Source of the DNA: an uncultured Chloroflexota bacterium
GTDB taxonomy: Bacteria > Chloroflexota > Anaerolineae > Caldilineales > Caldilineaceae
NCBI GenBank assembly: GCA_903858085.1
Contig: CAIOHJ010000205.1
Span: forward strand, 1-20,707
DNA: 20,707 bases
Direction: 5' to 3'
This document shows, piece by piece, positions 10,933-19,100 of this stretch. The position numbers and the translations under genes were made by a program. Within the stretch, counting starts at the first letter, position 1, and every line of letters begins with the position of its first letter. The notes below the pieces were generated by a model that was not told the origin of the DNA, searched no databases, and worked only from the letters and a program-made list of their open reading frames with translations.

Positions 10933-11037
10933 GAGCTGACCGCCTGGCGTGCGCCAGACCCTGCGGGAAGTTGTGGGCCAGGCAGTCAGGGTGCCAGCAG
11001 TGGGAAACCCCTGGCAACCAAGAGGAGGCAAGGCTGG
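10933..11037 (+). promoter_or_regulatory. Structured 5' leader with competing stems, unassigned
   Basis: The leader can form a hairpin of CTGGCG (10944-10949) with CGCCAG (10952-10957). A second stem pairs ACCCTG (10958-10963) with CAGGGT (10987-10992). A third hairpin pairs GCCAG (10993-10997) with CTGGC (11011-11015), with inner GGG-AAA-CCC. GCCAG occurs three times (also 10977-10981) and CTGGC twice, so alternative pairings are possible. The block GAAACCCCTGGCAACC resembles part of the SAM-I riboswitch core, but the rest of that consensus is absent. The strong AGGAGG ribosome binding site is at 11023-11028, right after the third hairpin. I cannot match it to a known RNA class. Confidence 0.35.
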
Positions 11038-11331
11038 ATGGATCTGGGATTTTGGCGCGACCTTGTGCTTTTTTATCTGCTGTCGATGCAGCTGATCGTC
11101 ACGTTGGTGGCTGCTGGGGTTCTTTATCTGTGTGTGCGTGGCGCGCAGCGGGTGCGACGTCGGGCAACAGAGGGCATGCACCGGTTGCGCAGCAGCAGCA
11201 GCAGCCTGCGCAGCCGAAGCGACCAGCTGGCGGAGCGTGCAGCCACCCCCTGGATTCGCAGTGCCGCCGCAGTGGCTCGCGCAAAAGCCAGTGTGCGCGC
11301 ACTGCTGCCGGGCCGTTCCAAACCCGTGTAA
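11038..11331 (+). CDS. Small single-pass membrane protein, unknown function
   Basis: This is a 97-residue hypothetical protein. One transmembrane helix covers about residues 9-33 (LVLFYLLSMQLIVTLVAAGV), followed by an Arg-rich cytoplasmic tail (RGAQRVRRRATEGMHRLR). The positive residues after the helix suggest an N-out, C-in orientation. A five-serine stretch comes from five AGC repeats at 11191-11205. The remainder is predicted helical and Ala/Arg rich. The start is firm: AGGAGG at 11023-11028, 9 nt before ATG. It lies 19 bp before the next small membrane protein gene, and the two probably work together. I do not recognise a family. Confidence 0.75.
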   Translation: MDLGFWRDLVLFYLLSMQLIVTLVAAGVLYLCVRGAQRVRRRATEGMHRLRSSSSSLRSRSDQLAERAATPWIRSAAAVARAKASVRALLPGRSKPV

Positions 11332-11350
11332 AAAGCAAGGAGAAGCAACC

Positions 11351-11563
11351 ATGAGTCACCGGATCCGTTCCATCTTGCTCGGCGCCATGGCGGGTGCCTT
11401 GTTGGGCGCAACCTTTGCCTGGGTCGCCAGCGACCGGGACCAAGATGGAGAGTCTGACGCCCTCGAGGCCATCAAACAGCTGGGGCCCTCGGACTATTTC
11501 TCGCTGGGCATCGCCATTCTGACGCTGGCGCGCCAGTTTGGTGGGATGTTGCGCAAAGGCTGA
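11351..11563 (+). CDS. Small membrane protein, unknown function
   Basis: This is a 70-residue hypothetical protein with AAGGAG at 11337-11342, 8 nt before ATG, which settles the start. A Gly/Ala-rich transmembrane helix covers about residues 6-27 (SILLGAMAGALLGATFAWVA). An acidic segment (DRDQDGESDALE) follows, then a second hydrophobic or amphipathic helix (YFSLGIAILTLARQFGGML). It lies between the other small membrane protein and the ferredoxin reductase gene (38 bp downstream), apparently in one operon. The small-xxx-small pattern in helix 1 suggests helix packing or oligomerisation, by inference only. Family not recognised. Confidence 0.75.
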   Translation: MSHRIRSILLGAMAGALLGATFAWVASDRDQDGESDALEAIKQLGPSDYFSLGIAILTLARQFGGMLRKG

Positions 11564-11601
11564 ACCTATCTCCCAATACCCAAAACCGAGAGGGGAAAAA
11601 C

Positions 11602-12993
11602 ATGACAGAACATCCAGGCAGTGCAGAACGACCGCTGCGGGTCGCCATCGTCGGTGCTGGCCCCTCGGGATTCTATGCCGCAGCGGCGCTGCTGAAGGAG
11701 CGTGGCCGGACGACGATCGACCTCTTCGACCGTCTGATCGCCCCCCACGGTCTGGTGCGCTACGGTGTGGCGCCTGACCACCAAAACATCAAGGCGGTTG
11801 CGAAACTCTATGACCGCACCATCGCCGACCCGGCGGTCCGCTATTTCGGCAACGTCGACGTCGGCCGCGACCTGACCCACGCCGACCTCAAAAGCCACTA
11901 CGACGCCATTTTTTACACGACCGGTGCCCAGTCCGACCGCCGGCTCGGCATTCCCGGCGAAGATCTGCCCAACAGCCTGTCGGCGACCGAATTTGTCGCC
12001 TGGTACAACGGCCACCCAGATTTTCGAGATCTGGCGGTCGATCTCAGCTGTGAAGCAGCAGTGGTGGTGGGTGTCGGCAATGTGGCGATGGATGTGGCAC
12101 GGATTCTGGCCAAGTCGGTGGAAGAACTGCAAGAGACCGACATCGCCGACCATGCGCTGGCTGCGCTGGCCCAGAGCCGGGTCAAAGATATCTATGTCAT
12201 TGCTCGCCGTGGGCCCGCCCAGGTAAAATTTACCAACGCCGAGGTGCGCGAGATGGGACATCTGGCCATCGCTGACCCGATCGTCCTCGACAGCGAACTG
12301 CGGCTCGACCATGCCAGCAGCGCTGCGATCGAGGGGGACACAGCGATGCAAAAAAATCTGGACTACCTGCGCGCCTATGTCGAGATCGGTGCCACCGGAA
12401 AACCGCGCCGCGTCCATTTTCGTTTTCTGCTCTCACCGGCGGAGATCCTGGCTGAAAATGGCAGGATCGTGGGGGTTACGCTGGAAAAAAATGAGCTGCG
12501 TGCGGCGGTGACAGGCGAGATCAAGGCGTCGGGCACCGGCCAGTACGAAATCCTCCCGGCCGGGCTGGTGCTGCGTTCGGTAGGCTACAAGGGGATCCCG
12601 TTGGAAGGGGTCCCCTTCGACCGACGCAACGGCGTGATCCCCAACGAAGTCGGTCGCGTGATCGACCTCGACACCGGCAAGGTGGTGGCAGGCGAATATG
12701 TGGCTGGCTGGATCAAACGGGGGCCCAACGGGGTGATCGGCACCAACAAACCCGACGCCATCGAGTCGGTCAACAACTTTTTTGAAGACCTGCACAAGGG
12801 GAGGCTGGCGTTGGCACCCGATCCGTCGCTGGAAGCCATCCCAGCGTTGCTGGCGGCGCGCGGGGTCCGCTACGTGACCAAAGAGGAATGGCTGGTGATC
12901 GACGCCCACGAGGTCGCTGCGGGCAAACCCCAGCACAAGCCACGGGTCAAGCTCGTGGAGCGCGCTCAGATGCTGGCTCTGCTGAAGGGCTAG
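11602..12993 (+). CDS. FAD-dependent ferredoxin-NADP+ reductase (adrenodoxin reductase / FprA type)
   Basis: The protein is 463 residues, normal for this type. It is expected to pass electrons between NADPH and a ferredoxin in the cytoplasm through FAD. The FAD Rossmann motif AIVGAGPSGFYAA is near residues 15-27, followed by HGLVRYGVAPDHQNIK (49-64), a family hallmark. The NADP-binding motif VVVGVGNVAMDVARIL is near 154-169, with IARRGPAQVKFTNAE next. GWIKRGPNGVIGTNKPDA in the C-terminal half is the conserved loop over the flavin. The C-terminal tail of about 60 residues is less conserved. AGAGGGG lies upstream of ATG 11602. No ferredoxin gene is in the window. The TAG stop shares CTAG with the stop of the convergent isomerase gene. 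Confidence 0.94.
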   Translation: MTEHPGSAERPLRVAIVGAGPSGFYAAAALLKERGRTTIDLFDRLIAPHGLVRYGVAPDHQNIKAVAKLYDRTIADPAVRYFGNVDVGRDLTHADLKSHYDAIFYTTGAQSDRRLGIPGEDLPNSLSATEFVAWYNGHPDFRDLAVDLSCEAAVVVGVGNVAMDVARILAKSVEELQETDIADHALAALAQSRVKDIYVIARRGPAQVKFTNAEVREMGHLAIADPIVLDSELRLDHASSAAIEGDTAMQKNLDYLRAYVEIGATGKPRRVHFRFLLSPAEILAENGRIVGVTLEKNELRAAVTGEIKASGTGQYEILPAGLVLRSVGYKGIPLEGVPFDRRNGVIPNEVGRVIDLDTGKVVAGEYVAGWIKRGPNGVIGTNKPDAIESVNNFFEDLHKGRLALAPDPSLEAIPALLAARGVRYVTKEEWLVIDAHEVAAGKPQHKPRVKLVERAQMLALLKG

Positions 12994-13871
12994 GTGGATG
13001 GCCTGCGCTGTGCAGCGACCTGGTCGGCAAAACGGCAGCAGCGTGCGTAGCTGTGTGCCAGGAAGGCAGCCGGGGTCGAGAACGCAGTGTGGCGGAGCGA
13101 CAGCTCGAAACTGAGTGGTTTGGTATAGGGGGAGGCAGCGACCCCCGCAGCGACCTCTGTCCAGTCCACAATCCCGTCGTAGGGCGGCAGGTGCAGGTCG
13201 TCGCGGCCATCGTTGTCGTTCAGATGCAGCACAGCCAGCCGCTCCAGGTGGGGGAGATACTGTTCGATGCGGTTGCGGCCGAGGACGGCATGGCCCGAGT
13301 CAAAGCAGAACCCCAAAAAGCTCGGATCATAGGCGGCGAAGAGCTTCAACAGCAGTTCAGCGTTGTCGTCGGCCTGGGCAGCCTGGATGACCTTGGCTTC
13401 GATCGCTGCAAAGTCGATCAGATTTTCCAAAGCGATCTGCACGTTGCAGGCGCGAGCGTAAGGCTCGACCTCGTCGAGAGAGCGGCGGATCTGGTCAAAG
13501 AGCCAGGGGTTGAATCGCTTCAGCTCTGGGTGTTGGGTTGGCGGGTAGACATGCATCACGACCGCATCGCCGCCCAGACGGGCGGTCAGGTCGATTCGAT
13601 TTTTGACCAGCTCGATGCCGGCACGCCGGGCCTCTTCTTCGGGCGCATACCAGAAGTGTTGGATCCCTTCTGAACCGTGCGTGTCGTTGAGTTGAAGCCC
13701 ATAGGCGGCGAGCCAACGCCCGATCTGGCCGATCTCGTTGTCGCTGTAGACAAAATCGGAATACCATTCGTGGCACCAGTGGACGTGGGTGAACCCCACC
13801 TCTGACAACAAACGGAGCGCCTGCTCGGCGTCGCCCTGGTCAGTCAAGTAGTCGCTGGTCAACGAAAACAT
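12990..13871 (-). CDS. Sugar phosphate isomerase/epimerase-like TIM-barrel protein
   Basis: The protein is 293 residues of the xylose-isomerase-like / AP endonuclease 2 superfamily. Such proteins isomerise or epimerise sugars or inositols using a divalent metal; the substrate cannot be read here. Probable metal-site residues are Glu in IALENL, Asp and His in GFCFDSGHAVLG, His/Asp in VLHLNDNDGRDDLHLPPYDG, and Glu in SFELSLR. The N terminus MFSLTSDYL begins directly with strand 1 of the barrel, and AAAGGA lies about 11 nt before ATG, supporting this start. No signal peptide is present. It is a lone gene on the minus strand, head-to-head with the SUI1 gene at 35 bp and tail-to-tail with the ferredoxin reductase gene. 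Confidence 0.85.
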   Translation of the reverse strand: MFSLTSDYLTDQGDAEQALRLLSEVGFTHVHWCHEWYSDFVYSDNEIGQIGRWLAAYGLQLNDTHGSEGIQHFWYAPEEEARRAGIELVKNRIDLTARLGGDAVVMHVYPPTQHPELKRFNPWLFDQIRRSLDEVEPYARACNVQIALENLIDFAAIEAKVIQAAQADDNAELLLKLFAAYDPSFLGFCFDSGHAVLGRNRIEQYLPHLERLAVLHLNDNDGRDDLHLPPYDGIVDWTEVAAGVAASPYTKPLSFELSLRHTAFSTPAAFLAHSYARCCRFADQVAAQRRPST

Positions 13872-13906
13872 GGCAGTGCGTTCCTTTCTGAGGCTGGAGG
13901 CAATCT

Positions 13907-14230
13907 ATGGCTGAGCCCAAACACCGGGTCGTCTATTCGACCGACCCAACGAGCGAAACACCGCGACCGGCCGTTGCACACACGCCCCCCCCTCGCCAGC
14001 AGCAGGTGCGCGTCCACCTGGAGCGCAAAGGACGCGGCGGCAAAAGCGTCTCGCTGGTCAGCGGGGTCACTCCTGCCGAGCTCGAAAAGGTCTGCAAATT
14101 GCTCAAGACCCGGCTGGGCACAGGCGGTGCTGTCAAAGAGCAGCTGATTGAAATTCAGGGGGACCAACGGGACAAGGTGGTTGCCATCTTGCTGGAGCTC
14201 GGCTACCAGGCCAAAAAGGCAGGTGGCTGA
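13907..14230 (+). CDS. yciH: SUI1 / YciH family translation initiation factor-like protein
   Basis: The protein is 107 residues, the usual length of bacterial homologs of eIF1/SUI1. An unstructured N-terminal 30 residues, rich in Pro and Thr, precedes the SUI1 domain (about 33-107). The basic loop RVHLERKGRGGKSVSLVSGV binds RNA or ribosome in the family, and KTRLGTGGAVKEQLIEIQGDQRDKV follows. E. coli YciH has been linked to start-site discrimination and translation repression under stress; the role here is inferred. GGAGG at 13896-13900 is 6 nt before ATG. It starts 35 bp from the divergent isomerase gene and ends 4 bp before the stop of the convergent molybdopterin-domain gene. Confidence 0.92.
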   Translation: MAEPKHRVVYSTDPTSETPRPAVAHTPPPRQQQVRVHLERKGRGGKSVSLVSGVTPAELEKVCKLLKTRLGTGGAVKEQLIEIQGDQRDKVVAILLELGYQAKKAGG

Positions 14231-14234
14231 CCCT

Positions 14235-14726
14235 TCAGCGGACGACAAGCTGGGCCAACCATTTGACCTGTTTGAGGGCATCTTCTTTTTCCGTCGGCAC
14301 AATCAGACGTACCAGCCCCTGCTGCCGAGTCAGGGGTTGCCCGTTGCAGCGGTACGCCAGCAGCACCGGGCGGTCAAGAGGAGCCTCTTCGACTTCGACA
14401 CGCAGCAGACGGGCCCCAAACCCGTCGACGCTGATCGCATCCACATGGGCCCAGACAGCGCCGACAGCCATCTGAACGGCCAAAAATTGCCGCAGGGAGA
14501 CCCCACCAAAGGTGAAAGGGCCAGAGGTGCCGTGGCCGGTGCTGACGATAAAACAACCAGCAACTTCGCTGACCGGCAACCTCTGCAAGGCGTCGACCGA
14601 CCAATCGACAGAGCGCCCGTCCGGCAGGAAACAGCACAGGGTACCGTCGCCTGCCGGAACAGAGGGGTTGGGCTCGTGCGCATGGCCGTGGAGCCATTCG
14701 GCTCCAGCAGCGGAGCCCGGCGTCAT
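14235..14726 (-). CDS. Stand-alone oxidoreductase molybdopterin-binding domain protein
   Basis: The protein is 163 residues, essentially one sulfite-oxidase/YedY-like molybdopterin-binding domain and little else. Supporting blocks are LPDGRSVDWSVDALQRLP (35-51), VAGCFIVSTG (55-64), FGGVSLRQFL (73-82), VDAISVDGFG (95-104), LLAYRCNGQPL (122-132) and VRLIVPTEKE (139-148). Cys58 is the likely molybdenum ligand by position. There is no twin-arginine signal or membrane segment, so it should be cytoplasmic, unlike YedY. The usual long N-terminal and dimerisation parts are missing, and catalysis is uncertain. Its ATG overlaps the clpS stop as ATGA (14723-14726), so it is translationally coupled to clpS. 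Family is probable; function is unknown. Confidence 0.75.
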   Translation of the reverse strand: MTPGSAAGAEWLHGHAHEPNPSVPAGDGTLCCFLPDGRSVDWSVDALQRLPVSEVAGCFIVSTGHGTSGPFTFGGVSLRQFLAVQMAVGAVWAHVDAISVDGFGARLLRVEVEEAPLDRPVLLAYRCNGQPLTRQQGLVRLIVPTEKEDALKQVKWLAQLVVR

Positions 14727-15061
14727 GCCTCGGGCTCCGCGCTGAAGCGCAACGGGTAGCCGTCGAGCTGGGCACGTGCAGTCGCCACTTTGACCAGACG
14801 CAGCGCCTCCTCGCGCGGGCGGACAACAACGACAGCTTGTCCCTCCTGGTGAGCGGTCAGGGCCACATGTTCCGCCAACTCTTCCGAAAGCAAAAATAGC
14901 CGGACCAGGATGCGGAGGACATACTCAAATGGCGTGACCTCGTCGTTGTGGATCCAGACATTCCAGCGCGGGGCAAGCTCTTTGGCTGGCTGAGACAACA
15001 CGCTCTCTGCCGACCGCACAGGCGGTTCGACGATTTGGGCACGCACCGTTCCATCGTTCAT
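14723..15061 (-). CDS. clpS: ATP-dependent Clp protease adaptor ClpS
   Basis: The protein is 112 residues. ClpS binds proteins with N-terminal Phe, Leu, Trp or Tyr and delivers them to ClpAP or ClpCP in the cytoplasm. After an extended N terminus of about 32 residues, the core reads WNVWIHNDEVTPFEYVLRIL, with Asn39 and Asp40 matching the residues that hold the substrate alpha-amino group. TAHQEGQAVVVV follows with His71, the third binding residue. VKVATARAQLDGYPLRFSAEPE is the typical end. ATG 15061 has AAGGG about 9 nt upstream; open frame continues further upstream but is unconserved. It is the first gene of a two-gene operon, overlapping the molybdopterin-domain gene by 4 bp, with a canonical promoter upstream. 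No Clp ATPase is in the window. Confidence 0.93.
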   Translation of the reverse strand: MNDGTVRAQIVEPPVRSAESVLSQPAKELAPRWNVWIHNDEVTPFEYVLRILVRLFLLSEELAEHVALTAHQEGQAVVVVRPREEALRLVKVATARAQLDGYPLRFSAEPEA

Positions 15062-15108
15062 ACAAGTTGCCCTTCTGCACTCCAAGTCGGGTTGAATTTC
15101 TTCCACCC

Positions 15109-15137
15109 AGTATACAGGCAACTGGCTGTTTTGTCGA
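15109..15137 (-). promoter_or_regulatory. Sigma-70 type promoter of clpS operon
   Basis: On the minus strand TCGACA (15137-15132) and TATACT (15114-15109) are separated by 17 bp, one mismatch from consensus in each box. The predicted start near 15102 gives a leader of about 40 nt to the clpS ATG at 15061. Confidence 0.6.
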
Positions 15138-15190
15138 TGTGACCTCGATTCCAAGGGAGCAGGGGCAATTGCAGATTTTGGCTGGCCCCA

Positions 15191-15199
15191 TGCTACAAT
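15191..15199 (+). promoter_or_regulatory. Extended -10 promoter of the glycosylation operon
   Basis: TGCTACAAT matches the extended -10 at 10918-10926 exactly. TTGCAG at 15169-15174 could serve as a -35, though with a long 19-bp spacer. The predicted start is near 15206. It is divergent from the clpS promoter. Confidence 0.5.
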
Positions 15200-15204
15200 T
15201 TCGG

Positions 15205-15236
15205 GCTGGCATACCGATCGTGAGCTGGCATGCCGA
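15205..15236 (+). promoter_or_regulatory. Direct repeat over the transcription start, possible operator
   Basis: GCTGGCATACCGA (15205-15217) and GCTGGCATGCCGA (15224-15236) match at 12 of 13 positions with a 19-bp period, about two helical turns. They cover the predicted +1 and early leader of the glycosyltransferase operon. A partial third GCTGGC lies at 15181, next to the -10. This layout fits a repressor site but is unproven. Confidence 0.4.
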
Positions 15237-15256
15237 CTGCAAGGATCAAAATCGGC

Positions 15257-16108
<852 letters not shown>

Positions 16109-16110
16109 CC

Positions 16111-16126
16111 GGCGCGCCTTGGCGCC
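16111..16126 (+). other. Small hairpin between the glycosyltransferase and YfhO-flippase genes
   Basis: GGCGC (16111-16115) pairs with GCGCC (16122-16126) around a 6-nt loop, directly before the GAGGA ribosome binding site (16132-16136) of the fusion gene. It has no U-tract and may only tune downstream translation or RNA stability. Confidence 0.3.
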
Positions 16127-16146
16127 TGCTTGAGGACACACCTTTT

Positions 16147-19100
16147 ATGACACGATTGGTCCGCTTTCGTTCCGACCTGCTGGCTTTGCTGGCCATTCTG
16201 CTGCTCTCTCTGCTCTGGTTTGCCCCGGTGCTGATGCCGTCGATCACAGCGGCGACACTGCTGCCCTACGACAATTTGAGCACCTTCGAACCTTGGCGAT
16301 CTCTGCAGGCGGGCCGAATTCCCTACAACGACCTGCTGTCCGACCTGGTTTTGCAGAACGCAGCCTGGAAGCTCCATCTGCGCGAGAGTCTGGCCGCCGG
16401 CGAAATTCCGCTCTGGAACCCCAAAATTTTGACGGGGGTTCCGTTTCTGGCCGGGGGGCAGGCCAGCGCATTCTACCCGCTCACCCTTCTCTTTTATCTG
16501 CTGCCGCTGGAAGTCGCCTATGGCTGGTTCACGGCGCTGCAGGTGGCGATCGCCGGAGCGGCGTTGTACGGGTTTGGCCGGGTACTGCGTCTGCGGGTGC
16601 TGGCGGCGCTGTTCGGGGCGATCGTCTACATGTTCAGCGGCTTTTTGATCGCCAGCGTCGTCTTCACGATGTTTCTGGCAGCAGTCCCATGGCTGCCTCT
16701 TTTGCTGGCGGTGATCGAGCTCATCGTTCGCAAACAAGAAGAAAAGGGGGTGCACAGCTTTCTTCCGATCCCGTACGTTGCCGCCGGCGCAGCAGTGATC
16801 GGGCTGGTGGTCCTGGCTGGGCACCCAGAGCTGATCTACTACACGTTGTTGGTCGCTGGGGCCTTCAGCGGGGTGCGGCTGGTCGCCGCCTACCGGCGCC
16901 TGCGGGCAGGTTCTGCCTTCTGGCCGGCCCTGGCCTGCACGCTGCGGCTGGCCAGCTGGCTGGTGACCCTGGCGCTGCTCGGCGTGGCTGCCGGCGCAGC
17001 CCAGCTGATCCCGCTGGTCGAACTGTTGCCGCTCAACTTTCGTGAAGGCAACGCAACGCTGCAGCAGGTCACCGACTGGGCGTGGCCCAGCCGCCATCTC
17101 CTCACCTTCGCACTGCCCAACCTCTTCGGCAATCCCAGCCATCATGGCTGGTTTGACCTCTGGGAGCGTCTCTGGCAGCCAGCGACAACCAATGCGCTGG
17201 GCGAGCCTGCCCCTGCCATCTTCTGGGGCATCAAGAACTATGTCGAAGGGGGCAGCTATGTGGGGGTGGTGACCTGGCTGCTGGCTGGAACAGCTCTCCT
17301 GGCAGCAGGGAACGCTCTTTGGCGACGTGACCGTCCGCCTCCCCTGCCAGGAAGCGTGATCCCCGGTTTTTTTGCAGCGCTGGCGGTCGTTGCGCTGCTC
17401 TTTGCTTTTGGCACGCCGCTTTACTCGCTGCTCTTTTATGGGCTGCCCGGCTGGAACCAGCTGCACAGCCCTTTTCGTTGGGTCTTTCCCTTTACACTGA
17501 GCATGGCCGTGCTGGGTGCGATGGGCGCACACCACCTGTTGGGGAGCGCTCCCTCCGGGGGCTTGCCACGCCCGGTTCGACGTGCCGTGCAGTCGCTGGC
17601 CCTGCTGGCCCTCCTGGTCGGCGGGAGCGCGATCGGCCTGGTGCTGGCCAGCATTTTGCTCCCTGACCCGTTTATCGCGTTGGGCCAGCGCATCGTCGAT
17701 GGCAGCGATCTCGCGCAAAGGGCCTTTGCCAGTGGCCGAATGTTTTGGAGCTACCAGGCAGCCAATCTGGTGCACGGTGGGCTGGCTGCACTGCTGGCCG
17801 GGCTGCTGGTGGGGGCAGGGGTGCGCTGGCCAGCGACACGCTGGCTGGGAGCAGCCCTGGTGACTTTGGTGTGCGTCGACCTCTTCGTCGCGCACGGCAC
17901 CTTCAACCCGGCGAGCGACCCGACACTGGCTCCTTGGAAACCGGCGGGGAGACCGGCAGTCGTCGAGTTTCTCAACGAACGCGAAGCGACCCGCAACACG
18001 CCCTGGCGTTTCACGACCTTCAACGCGCCGGGTGAAAAAACGTTCAACGCCAACATGGGGATGTACTATGGCTGGCACGACGTGCGCGGCTACGATTCGG
18101 TCATTCTGCGCCAGTATGTAGACTTCATGAACCGTCTTCAGCCACAGGCCAACGAGCTGCTCTACAACCGGATCGCGCCGATCTACGCACAGCCGGGCGG
18201 CGACGTCTACGCAGCGCTCGACAACCCGCTGCTGGACCTGCTCAACGTACAGTACCTGATCACCGAACATGCCGTCCCCAACCCGGGCTGGGCAGAGATC
18301 TACCAAGACGACAGCGTGCGCGTCTACGAAAACCTGGAAGCCTTCCCGCGGGCGCTGATCCTCCCTGCAGCCAGCGTCGTGCCGGCAGCGGAGCAGCCGC
18401 TGGCCAGCGCGGATCTGCGCAGCCAGCTCTTTCTCGAGGAGCCACCCGCAGACCCGAATGGCCTGCTGCCCGCCAGCCCGACGCTGCGCGCGGCGCAGAT
18501 CAGCCGCTACACAGCCAACGAAGTCTTTGTCGACGTCAATTTGAGCGACCGGGGCTGGCTGTTGCTCACCGACGCCTACTTCCCGGGATGGAAAGCCTAT
18601 CTGCGTCCCTTTGGCAGCGATGAAAACCAGGAAGTCGAACTGCCCATCCAACGGGCCAACAGCGCCTTCCGGGCCGTCTATCTGGCACAGGACGGGCAGT
18701 GGACGGTCCGTTTTGTCTACAGCCCGATGAGTTTCAAACTGGGACTGTATACGAGCTTTTTGGCTGGGATGACAGTTTTGATGCTGCTGCTCTTCTGGAT
18801 TTGGGGGCGCTACTACCGACCCGAGATCGAGGTGCATGACGTCAAGCGTGTGGCCAAAAATTCGCTGGTGCCGATGGGGTTGAGCCTCTTCAACAAGGCA
18901 GTCGACTTTGCCTTTGCCCTGCTCTACGTACGCCTGCTGGGGCCTGCCGGGACTGGGGAGTGGTACTTTGTCGTGGCGATTTATGGCTTTTTTGAGATCA
19001 TCAGCCGTTACGGCTTGGGCACCTTGCTGACGCGCGATGTGGCAGCCGACAAAGACCAGGCCAGCCGGTATCTCACCAACGTTCTGGCGCTGCGCACCCT

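Noticed and set aside
10940..11020. SAM-I or cobalamin riboswitch in the leader
   Set aside because: Only one short block resembles SAM-I; the 5' AGAGG...GAGGGA part and the later GGUGCCAAUUCC part are absent, and no B12 box is present.
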